This document shows, one piece after another, positions 1 through 7,300 of a stretch of DNA of 7,502 nt (position 1 is its first letter; each line of letters begins with the position of its first letter). The stretch is from assembly GCA_965262315.1 (NCBI GenBank), contig CBDHFJ010000017.1, positions 1-7,502 of the forward strand, given 5' to 3'. A model generated the notes under the pieces. That model was not told the DNA's origin. It saw nothing but the letters and a program-made list of their open reading frames with translations, and did no database searches. A program made the position numbers and the translations under genes. The DNA comes from JBCCFK01 sp965262315. Its GTDB lineage: Bacteria; Actinomycetota; Acidimicrobiia; Acidimicrobiales; UBA8592.

Positions 1-570
1 GTCTTCGGCGGGCGGCTGCCGAGCTCCATCGTGAGGGCGGGCCGTCGGCCGTCTCGGTCCGCGCGGTCGCCAAGCGGGCCGGGGTGTCGACCGGCCTGCT
101 GTACAGCTACTTCGCCAACCTCTCCGAGCTCATGCGGTCGTTGTGGATGGTGCCCATTGCCGAGCTGGGCCGCACGTTGGCGGCGGTCGAGCGAGGCCGA
201 GCCGGACCCGGTCGTGCGCATCCGAGCGCTGCTCGAGACGTACGTCGAGTTCAGCGTCGCCAACGAGGAGACCCACCGCGGCCTGCTGCTGTGGGTCCGC
301 CCGCCGAACTCCGCCACCGATCAGCACAACGACCCCGACGACCTGATGCTCTTCGCGGCGCTCCGCCGTGCGATCGAGCAGGGTCAGGCGGACGGGATCG
401 TCCGGGCCGGCGACCCCCGAGCATTCGCGCAGCTCCTGTGGGGTGGGGTCCACGGTGCCCTCGCCCTTCCCATCAACAACGACACCTACGACCTCACGGC
501 CGGCCCCGAGGCCGCGGCCGACATGATCACCCACCTCATCCGATCCATCACCACCGAGGACGACCGATGA
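1..570 (+). pseudogene. TetR/AcrR-family transcriptional regulator, 5'-truncated by the window and apparently frameshifted
   Basis: Two reading frames each encode half of one TetR-type repressor. From base 3 to about 191, frame 3 gives the DNA-binding half, with the helix-turn-helix core VSVRAVAKRAGVSTGLLYSY at about 48-107 followed by FANLSELM. From about 193 to the TGA at 568-570, frame 1 gives a typical ligand-binding half: EAEPDPVVRIRALLETYVEF, then RAFAQLLWGGVHGALALP near the end. Neither frame makes sense on the other side of the junction, where both become Arg/Pro/Ser-rich. One surplus base around 192 (or two missing bases) explains the switch. The first 10-20 residues lie before the window. 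The stop overlaps the next gene's ATG by ATGA, so this is probably the local repressor of the downstream hydrolase. Family assignment is firm. Whether the lesion is a real mutation or a sequencing/assembly error cannot be decided here. The inducing ligand is unknown. Confidence 0.8.
556..560 (+). promoter_or_regulatory. Ribosome binding site (GAGGA) for the amidohydrolase
   Basis: GAGGA sits 6 bases before the ATG at 567, inside the last codons of the repressor gene. Together with the ATGA stop/start overlap, it fixes the hydrolase start at 567. It therefore argues against the longer in-frame ORF that begins at 84. The arrangement suggests translational coupling to the repressor. Confidence 0.65.
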
Positions 571-1748
571 CTCTGCTCGACGACCCCCGACCCATCTCCG
601 CCGACTCCCACGCCCTCGAAGGGCCCGAGGTGTTCGACGGCCTCGCCGACCGATTCGGCGACGACGCACCCCGGGTGGTGCACAAGGAGGGCAAGGGGGA
701 CTTCATCGTCACCCCCAACATGCCGAACCGCTCGCGCAACGTGGCGGTGATGGCGTTGGCCGGGACCCGCCTCGACTACGCCGAGCCGCTCCCTCGGGAG
801 CACGCCTCGAAGCCGTCGGCCGGATCCCTCGAGGACCCCGAGATCCAGGCGTACTTCACCGGTGGCTATGCGGCCATGCGCCCCGGCCTCACCGATGGTG
901 CGCGCCGTCCTGACGACCAGGACATCGACGGCGTGTCCGCCGAGATCCTGTACCCGGGCTGGTTCCCGATGTTCAGCCTGAAGAACGTCGACCTGATGGT
1001 CGCCCTCCAGCGCAACTACAACGACTGGATGCACGAGCAGTACGTGAGGTCGCAGGGCCGCCTCATCGGCCTCGCGCCCCTGCCGGTGCAGCGCCCCGAG
1101 GTCGCGGTCGCCGAGCTCGAGCGGGTGATCGACCTCGGGTTCAAGGGCATCGTCCTGCCGAGCAACGCACCACGCGGCCGCAAGTACAGCGACCCCGACT
1201 ACGACCCCATGTGGGCTCGCGCCGAGGAGGCCGGCCTCCCGGTGGCCTTCCACGTCGCCTGCATGTCCCACGCGCCCGACTGGATCAAGGCGTCGGCGGA
1301 CCGCGACCCCATCGTCACGTACGCAGGCTCGTCCGCGCTGATCCACGACACCCTCATCGAGCTCATGGTCCGCGGCGTCTGCGCGAAGTTCCCCGACCTC
1401 AAGTTCGTGCTGGCCGAGTTCAACGCCGGTTGGGTGGCGCACTGGCTCGACAAGGTGCAACAGGGCTGGGCACGCGAGTTCGCCCGCGACTCGTCGGGCA
1501 CGCCCCCGGTCGACGTCCTCGACACCTGGAAGCGCCAGTTCTTCGCCACCATCGAGGACGACACCGCGGCCCTCCGGACCCGTGAGCTGATCGGCGAGGA
1601 GACCCTGCTGTGGGGATCCGACTATCCCCACACCGACTCCACGTGGCCCTGCTCCACCCAGGTGCTCGACGAGATGTTCGAGGACTACTCCCCCGAGACC
1701 CGGGACAAGATCACCCGCACCAACGTCGCCAACCTCTACTCGCTCTGA
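567..1748 (+). CDS. Amidohydrolase-family (amidohydrolase 2 / TIM-barrel) metal-dependent hydrolase
   Basis: A 393-residue cytosolic protein with no signal peptide or membrane segment, of usual length for the amidohydrolase 2 family (PF04909 type; decarboxylases and hydrolases acting on aromatic or cyclic acids). Motifs appear in the family order. An N-terminal D-x-H metal motif lies in SADSHALE (D13, H15). GFKGIVLPSNAPRG precedes a strand ending in the metal-ligand candidate H229 (VAFHVACMSH). KFVLAEFNAGWVAHWLDKV contains E284. The C-terminal WGSDYPHTDSTWP supplies D352, the probable catalytic/metal aspartate, with H355 after it. The start is fixed by GAGGA at 556-560 and by the ATGA overlap with the repressor stop. 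The same frame stays open back to about base 3, but that is the repressor's N-terminal frame plus a shadow stretch and not a real N-terminal domain. The neighbouring repressor and VOC protein suggest degradation of a xenobiotic or aromatic compound; this is inference. The substrate and the choice between hydrolysis and decarboxylation are not determined. Confidence 0.9.
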   Translation: MTLLDDPRPISADSHALEGPEVFDGLADRFGDDAPRVVHKEGKGDFIVTPNMPNRSRNVAVMALAGTRLDYAEPLPREHASKPSAGSLEDPEIQAYFTGGYAAMRPGLTDGARRPDDQDIDGVSAEILYPGWFPMFSLKNVDLMVALQRNYNDWMHEQYVRSQGRLIGLAPLPVQRPEVAVAELERVIDLGFKGIVLPSNAPRGRKYSDPDYDPMWARAEEAGLPVAFHVACMSHAPDWIKASADRDPIVTYAGSSALIHDTLIELMVRGVCAKFPDLKFVLAEFNAGWVAHWLDKVQQGWAREFARDSSGTPPVDVLDTWKRQFFATIEDDTAALRTRELIGEETLLWGSDYPHTDSTWPCSTQVLDEMFEDYSPETRDKITRTNVANLYSL

Positions 1749-1766
1749 GAGGCGGTCCGTCACCGG

Positions 1767-2234
1767 ATGCGGCCCGTTGACAACGACGCAACGCGGCACT
1801 GGGATCAGGGGATGGACGACGCACGCGTGCACGCGGTGGGTGGGGTGTTCTTTCGATGTGCCGATCCGGCGGCGACGCGGGAGTGGTACGCGCGGCATCT
1901 CGGGATCCGGACCGACGACTACGGATCGGCGTTCACGTGGCGCCGGGACAGCGCCCCCGCCCAGCGCGGTTTCCTCCAGTGGTCCCCGTTCGAGGACGAC
2001 ACCGGCTACTTCGGATCGCGCGACCAGCAGTTCCTGATCAACTATCGCGTCGACGACCTCGACGGCATGCTGGCCCGGCTGCGCGCCGACGGGATCGAGC
2101 CGGTGACCGAGATCGAGGAGCTGCCGTTCGGACGATTCGTCCACATCGTCGACAACGACGGTCGACGGCTCGAGCTCTGGGAACCGATCGACGAGGTGTA
2201 CGACACCGAGATCGACGCGCGAACCGAGAGCTGA
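1767..2234 (+). CDS. VOC-superfamily (glyoxalase/bleomycin resistance/dioxygenase fold) protein
   Basis: A small cytosolic protein of 155 residues from the ATG at 1767, or 140 from the in-frame ATG at 1812. It carries two beta-alpha-beta-beta-beta modules. The first begins VHAVGGVFFRCADPAATREW (residues 21-40) and the second begins FLINYRVDDLDGMLARLRAD. The C-terminal RFVHIVDNDGRRLELWEP contains E136, at the place where VOC enzymes usually supply a metal-binding glutamate. The other metal ligands are not obvious. The VOC domain starts only about 5 residues after the 1812 ATG, so the shorter form fits the family better. However, 1767 lies closer to the upstream stop, has a distant GAGG (1749-1752), and its extra codons keep G/C third positions. 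It follows the amidohydrolase by 18 bases on the same strand and is probably co-transcribed. Possible roles are isomerase, lyase, ring-cleavage dioxygenase or sequestering protein. The specific reaction cannot be named. Confidence 0.85.
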   Translation: MRPVDNDATRHWDQGMDDARVHAVGGVFFRCADPAATREWYARHLGIRTDDYGSAFTWRRDSAPAQRGFLQWSPFEDDTGYFGSRDQQFLINYRVDDLDGMLARLRADGIEPVTEIEELPFGRFVHIVDNDGRRLELWEPIDEVYDTEIDARTES

Positions 2235-2237
2235 GGC

Positions 2238-2714
2238 TCAGGGCTCGAGCGACAGCGAGTAGCAGAGGTTGATGCCGTTGTCGCCGTAGTGACCGAACGG
2301 GGCACAGCGGGTGAACCCGACGCTCTCGTAGAGGGCCCGCGCCGGCGCCATCTCGGGCATCGAGCCCGTCTCGAGCAGGACCGTCCCGTAGTTCCGGGCG
2401 CGGGCCAGGTCGAGCAACGCTGCCAGCAGCAGGCGGCCGACACCGCGGCCGCGGGCCACCGCCGCCGTGTGCATGGACTTGATCTCGCCCACGCCGACGT
2501 CGAACTCGCGGATCGCCCCGACCCCCAGCAGCGCGCCGCCGTCTCGGGCACCGAGAAGGGTGAGCGGCGCCTGGGCGACTGTCTCGGCGGACATGGCGTA
2601 CACGTGCTCGGGCGGCGTGGTCGCGAGCGCGAACGCCTGATGCGCCTCCAGGATCGCGACCACGTCAGGGGCCGTGGGGTCCTCCTCGCCGATGTCGATC
2701 ACGGGGCGAGTCAA
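2238..2714 (-). CDS. GNAT-family N-acetyltransferase
   Basis: A 158-residue single-domain protein of normal GNAT length. Motif A, which binds the acetyl-CoA pyrophosphate, is ARGRGVGR at residues 87-94, after the strand GEIKSMHTAAVA. The next strand is TVLLETG (111-117). The motif B region is ALYESVGF (127-134), followed by APFGHYGDNGINLCY. The early TPPEHVYAM (33-41), the LETG strand and the F-G-x-Y-x-D tail recall the YsnE-like subgroup, whose substrates are poorly known. The start is uncertain: TTG at 2714 has no clear Shine-Dalgarno sequence, and an in-frame GTG at 2702 would give 154 residues. It lies 46 bases after the pyruvate kinase stop on the same strand, so it may share that transcript, although a stem-loop sits between them. 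Its stop faces the VOC gene stop across 3 bases. The acceptor substrate (small molecule, peptide or protein) is not deducible. Confidence 0.85.
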   Translation of the reverse strand: MTRPVIDIGEEDPTAPDVVAILEAHQAFALATTPPEHVYAMSAETVAQAPLTLLGARDGGALLGVGAIREFDVGVGEIKSMHTAAVARGRGVGRLLLAALLDLARARNYGTVLLETGSMPEMAPARALYESVGFTRCAPFGHYGDNGINLCYSLSLEP

Positions 2715-2747
2715 GCTCGGCCGCAGCCGCCGGTCCAGCCGATTTCG

Positions 2748-2774
2748 TGCGCCTGACCGGTCAGGGCAGGCGCA
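2748..2774 (-). terminator. GC-rich stem-loop enclosing the pyruvate kinase stop codon (possible terminator or attenuator)
   Basis: Bases 2748-2755 (TGCGCCTG) and 2767-2774 (CAGGCGCA) are perfect 8-base inverted repeats with an 11-base loop. The loop holds the pyruvate kinase stop codon (2761-2763). A second, overlapping perfect 14-base palindrome, CCTGACCGGTCAGG (2752-2765), offers a competing fold. No U-run follows on the - strand, so a classical intrinsic terminator is not supported. A U-less terminator, an RNA 3'-end stabiliser, or an accident of GC-rich sequence are all possible. Confidence 0.35.
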
Positions 2775-4233
2775 TCAGCTGGATGGTGTCGGTCTGGCGA
2801 GTGGCCGTGGAGATACCCGAGATCACGACGACCTCGTCGCCGGTCTCGAACCCGTAGTTGTCCCGCGCCATCTTCAGCGCGTCGACCACGGCCGCCGCGC
2901 CGGTCGACCGCTCGGGGCTCTGCATGGCCCGCGTGCCCCAGCTCAGCGTCAGCTGCCGGACCGCTCGCTGATCTGGGCTGAACGCCAGAATCGGCACCGT
3001 CGGTCGGAAGCGGGTGACCTTGCGCGAGGTGAAGCCGGTTCGGGACACGCAGATGATGGCCACCGCCCCCACCTGCTTGGCGATCTCGCACGCGGCCATG
3101 GTGATGGCATCGGTGCCCAGCACGCTGACGTCGGTGATGGCGTCGCCGTCGCGCAGGTCCGCCATCGTCCGGACCCAGCGCTCGTGGTCGAACCCGCCGT
3201 CGGCTCGCACCGCGATCTCGGCCATGGTCGAGACGGCGTTGACCGGGTCGACGCCCACCGCCGACTCCCCCGACAACATCACGGCGCTCGACCCGTCGAA
3301 CACCGCGTTGGCGACGTCGGTGGCCTCGGCCCGGGTGGGCATCGACGCGTACACCATCGACTCGAGCATCTGGGTGGCCGTGATCACGGGGCGACCCCGG
3401 GCGATGCAGCGCCGGATGATGTGCTTCTGGAGATGGGGCAGCTCCGACAGCGGGTACTCGATGCCCAGATCACCTCGCGCCACCATGACCGCGCCGGCGG
3501 TCTCCACGATGCCCTCGAGGTTCTGGACCGCGGCCTCGGTCTCGATCTTGGCGACCAGGAGCGGACCCCGCGGATGCTTCTCCACCCCCACGGCACGCAG
3601 GTCGTAGGCGGCCCGCACGAACGACACGGCGATCATGTCCACGCCCTGCTCGACGAATGCATCGACGTAGACGAGGTCCTCCTTGGTGGGCGCAGTCAGG
3701 GTCAGGCGGCCCGACGGCACCTGGAACCCGGGGCGACCCTTGACCAGCCCGCCGTGAATCACCCGGGTGGTCAGCTCACCCTCGGCCTTGGCCTCGCACA
3801 ACATGACGATGGCGCCGTCGCCCAACGCGACACGGTCGCCCACGGCGACATCACGCACGACCTCTTCGATGTCGACCTCGATGACCTCGGCGGTGCTGCC
3901 CGAGGTGCCGGCCGTGACCCGCACGGTGCTGCCCTCGACGAGCTCGACGCCGCCCTCGGGGAACGCGGCGCAGCGGATCTTGGGGCCGGGCAGGTCGACC
4001 AGGATGCCGACCTCGCGGCCGACATCGGCGGCAGCGTCACGGACGCGCTGATAGGTACCCAGGTGCTGGTCCAGGTCACCGTGAGCCAACCCGATGCGGG
4101 CCACGTCCATGCCCGCCTCGATCATCTGTCGAAGGGTCGGGGGGTCCCAGGACGCGGGGCCGATGGTGGCCACGATCTTCGTACGACGCACAGCTGCCAG
4201 CTTTCGGTTCGGGAGGTCGGAGTGCGTCACCAC
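2761..4233 (-). CDS. pyk: Pyruvate kinase (predicted K+-independent type, atypical cation-site motif)
   Basis: Final step of glycolysis: phosphoenolpyruvate + ADP to pyruvate + ATP, cytosolic, usually a homotetramer. The 490-residue product spans the A domain (RRTKIVATIGPAS, 16-28), an inserted B domain (about 88-185), the rest of the A barrel and a C-terminal regulatory domain ending at a normal position. Catalytic elements are present: R46, DLPGPKIR (80-87), KIE (K229, E231), VARGDLG with D255, ATQMLESM with T287, then PTRAEATDVANAVFDG and MLSGES. K85, at the position of rabbit Glu117, marks the K+-independent class. Unusually, the R-x-N-F-S-H-G motif reads RIGLAHG (46-52), which loses the Asn and Ser that bind K+ in canonical enzymes. 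Start choice: GTG at 4233 has AGGG 9 bases upstream. An in-frame ATG at 4323 overlaps the upstream stop (TGATG), but its 30 extra codons have poor G/C third-position bias. GTG at 4191 would give 476 residues and also fits the family N-terminus. It could instead be a diverged paralogue with altered activity. Confidence 0.92.
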   Translation of the reverse strand: MVTHSDLPNRKLAAVRRTKIVATIGPASWDPPTLRQMIEAGMDVARIGLAHGDLDQHLGTYQRVRDAAADVGREVGILVDLPGPKIRCAAFPEGGVELVEGSTVRVTAGTSGSTAEVIEVDIEEVVRDVAVGDRVALGDGAIVMLCEAKAEGELTTRVIHGGLVKGRPGFQVPSGRLTLTAPTKEDLVYVDAFVEQGVDMIAVSFVRAAYDLRAVGVEKHPRGPLLVAKIETEAAVQNLEGIVETAGAVMVARGDLGIEYPLSELPHLQKHIIRRCIARGRPVITATQMLESMVYASMPTRAEATDVANAVFDGSSAVMLSGESAVGVDPVNAVSTMAEIAVRADGGFDHERWVRTMADLRDGDAITDVSVLGTDAITMAACEIAKQVGAVAIICVSRTGFTSRKVTRFRPTVPILAFSPDQRAVRQLTLSWGTRAMQSPERSTGAAAVVDALKMARDNYGFETGDEVVVISGISTATRQTDTIQLMRLP

Positions 4234-4242
4234 GCTGTGACG

Positions 4243-4246
4243 CCCT
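4243..4246 (-). promoter_or_regulatory. Candidate ribosome binding site (AGGG) for pyruvate kinase
   Basis: On the - strand, AGGG lies 9 bases before the GTG at 4233 (12 before a second GTG at 4230). The alternative ATG at 4323 and GTG at 4191 have only weak purine-rich leaders. I see no convincing -35/-10 pair in the 89-base gap to the upstream gene. Confidence 0.45.
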
Positions 4247-4322
4247 GAGGGTCGCAGATCCCGGCATCGGTGTCGAGAACCGACCGGTCCCGAATCATGG
4301 CCGGACGCATGCCGCCCGCTCA

Positions 4323-7300
4323 TCAGCTCAGGTGGGCGGGGAGATCGGCGGCGTGCTCGTCGACGAGGAGCTGGCGGATGGCCTCGGCCGGCACGGGACG
4401 AGAGAAGTAGTAGCCCTGCCCCAGGTCGACGCCGAGCTGCTTGAGCACGCGCAGCTCGTTGGTGTCCTCGATGCCCTCGGCAAGGGCCTTGGCCTCGACA
4501 CGGCGAGCCACGTCGAGCACCGCCTCGACCACGCCGGCGTCGTCGTCGGTGTTCATCGCCTGCACGAACGACCGGTCGATCTTGATGATGTCGATGTCGA
4601 ACGACTGGAGGTACTGGAAGGCCGAGTACCCGGTGCCGAAGTCGTCGATCGCCAGGCGGATCCCATGGCGGCGGAAGCGATCGAAGGTGTCGACCACACC
4701 TTCGGCAGCCAGCACCGACTCGGTCAGCTCCACCACGATCGCGGACGCGTCGACCCCGGAGGAACGCACCGTCTCGATGAACCGATCGGCGAACTCGGCC
4801 TCGTCGAGCTGGCGACCCGACACGTTGACGCTGCAGTAGATGTCGAAGCCCATCGCCCGCCACGTGGCCAGATCCAGCGCCGCCTGCGCTGCGACCCACA
4901 TGCCGATGGGGCGGATCAGGCCGGTCTCTTCCGCGACGGGGATGAACGACGCCGGACTGACCATGCCCCGGTTGGGATCCTCCCAGCGGATCAGCGCCTC
5001 CACGCCACGGATCTGCCCCGTGGCCAGGTCCACGATCGGTTGGTAGTGCAGCACGAACTCGTCGGCCTCGATTGCGCGGGCCAACGCCGACTTGAGCTCG
5101 AGCTCCTCGGTGGCGCTGGTCTCCATGTCGGACGCGAACAGCTCGTTGCGGTCCTTGCCGTCCTGCTTCGCCCGGTACATCGCCAGGTCGGCCGAGCGCA
5201 GCAGGTCCTCGTGATGGACGCCCTGGTCGCCCTCCATCGCGATCCCGATGCTGGCGGTCAGGCGGAACTCGTTGTCGCGCACCCGGATCGGCTGCCCGAT
5301 CGCATCGCGGATGCGAGTGGCCACGGCTGCCGCCTCCTCGGTGGAGCCGACACCGGGCAACAGCACCGCGAACTCGTCGCCCCCCAGCCGGGCGGCCAGA
5401 TCCACGATCCCCAGGCACTGCTCGATCCGCTGTGCCACGGTGAGCAGAACCTCGTCGCCCACCGAGTGGCCGAGCGAGTCGTTGATCAGCTTGAAGTCGT
5501 CCAGGTCCACGAACAAGACGGCGACCCCAGCGTCGCTGCGCGCTGCCGCGGCGACGGCGTCGTCCACGCGGTGCCCGAACGCGGTGCGGTTCGCCAGACC
5601 GGTCAGCTCGTCGTGCAGCGCCCGGTATCGCAGGTCGTCCTCGAGCTCACGTCGTTCGGTCACATCGCGGATGGTCAGGACCACCCCGTCGACCTCTGGC
5701 TGATGGCGGAGGTCGGTGATGGCCACCTCGACCGTCTTGACCTGGCCGTCGGTGGCCTGGATGCGCAGCTCGAGCGTGGTGCCGTCGAGCTCGCGGTACG
5801 GCATTCCTCGCAGGCGCTCGGCTTCGGTGACGGACAACAACTCGAACACACTGCGACCCAGCAACTCCTGGCTGGTGTAGCCGAGCATCCGCTCGACCGA
5901 CGGTGAGACGTACGTCAGCAGACTGTCGCGGTCGATGATGGCGACGACGTCCGACGAGTTCTGGACCATCAGGCGGAAGCGTGCCTCCGAGCGAAGCAGC
6001 TGGGCCTCCGCGCGCTTCCGATCGCTGATGTCGCGCGCCGTGATGACGATGCCCTGGACCTCGTTCTCGCCCGTCAGGTCGCGGGCCTCGATCTCGAACC
6101 ATCGCAGGTCGCCGGAGCCGTGCAGCATGCGCACCTCCACCGGCGACGGGTCGCTGCCCGGCTGCGCCGGTGTGGCGGTCACCCGACGAACGTGCATCTG
6201 ATCCGGACCGTGCACGAGGGCAGCGAGCGACTGGCCGACGACCGCGCCCTCCTCCCGACCCAGCAGACGGCGGACCGTGGGGCTGGCGAAGGCGACCGCG
6301 CCGGCATCGTCGAGGACCATCACCACGTCCGAGGAGTTCTCCACCAGGGCACGGAATCGACGATTCGAGCGTCGATGATGCAGCTGTTCCCGCAGCCGGA
6401 CGCCGTCCAGGGCCAGCGAGACCTGGCGTGCGAAGCTCTCGAGCGCAGCCACCTGCTCCTGCGTGAACACGCCGTTGTACTGGGTGACCAGCGCCACCAG
6501 CGGCTCGGGCTGACCCAACCCGATCGGCACCACGGCGATGTCGACGGGATCACCCGAGCGCGACGGCCGATCCAGTTCACCCACGCCCTCCAGCGCAGTC
6601 ACCTCGTCGATGCCCAGGTCGACGCCGAACGAGACGACCCGCTCGGGATCGATGCGGGCGATCGCCTCGTTGCGCTGTCGCCCTCGGGCCTGCACGAACT
6701 CGAGGCAGCCGTCGTCGATGCGGTAGATGCTGGCGCGGCTCTGTGCGGGGCTGCTGGCGATCTCGAGCGCGCCGTCGACGGCGGCGCGGAGTGCGCCGTC
6801 TCGGTCGGTGGCGGTGGCCAACCGCGTGGCCGCGTCGCGGAGCCGGCGCTCGCGTTCGGCGGTGCCCTCTTCCGCCCGCACCAGGTCGGCCATGCGCAGC
6901 AGCACCAGCATGCCGATCACGGCCGCCCCACAGATCGTGCCCACCGGATCGATGCGCTCCACACCGAACTCGGACAACACCAACAGCGCGGGGCCGACCA
7001 ACAACGCACCCGCGAGCAGTGCCAGCCGCTGCCGTCCGACCGTGTGGTCCTCGTAGCGGGGCTTGGCGGTGAGGTCGCCCACGTTCGGATGGCTGATGGC
7101 CGCGGCCACGAACGTGAACCCGAACGGCGCGACCGCGAAGCTGGCGGCGAGCGCCCAGTCCCACCCGGCGAGGAAACCGCGGAGCAGGACGTCGTTGACG
7201 ATGATCACGAACACGGCGAGCGCCAACAGGTAGTAGGCCTCGTTGCGCACACCTGGCCCGAAGGAGATCCGGGCGGCCATGGCCGTCAGGCCGAGGGAGA

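Noticed and set aside
84..1748. Single 554-codon + strand ORF as one repressor-hydrolase fusion protein
   Set aside because: Residues between about base 192 and 567 in this frame are Arg/Pro-rich nonsense, while the other frame there encodes a clear TetR ligand-binding half. A good GAGGA site and an ATGA overlap mark a separate start at 567.
486..2144. 552-codon - strand ORF opposite the hydrolase and VOC genes
   Set aside because: It lies antisense to two well-supported genes and has a Val/Gly/His/Asp-rich composition typical of the complement of GC-rich coding DNA. No motif is visible.
2674..4248. 524-codon + strand ORF opposite pyruvate kinase
   Set aside because: Antisense shadow of a confident gene; His/Arg/Gly/Asp-rich with no domain signature.
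4234..4322. Promoter or riboswitch (for example a c-di-GMP riboswitch) ahead of pyruvate kinase
   Set aside because: The 89-base gap has only short inverted repeats (GACCGGTC at 4282-4289, a distant 6-base CGGCAT/ATGCCG pair) and no convincing -35/-10 boxes. It is too short and lacks recognisable aptamer features.
4324..5418. Extension of the pyruvate kinase frame upstream to give an 885-residue protein
   Set aside because: The extension is an Arg/Gly/Pro-rich shadow lying within the coding region of the GGDEF/EAL gene; no domain resembles a known family.
4332..5906. 524-codon + strand ORF opposite the EAL/GGDEF region
   Set aside because: Antisense shadow; open only because of the biased third-position composition of the real gene.
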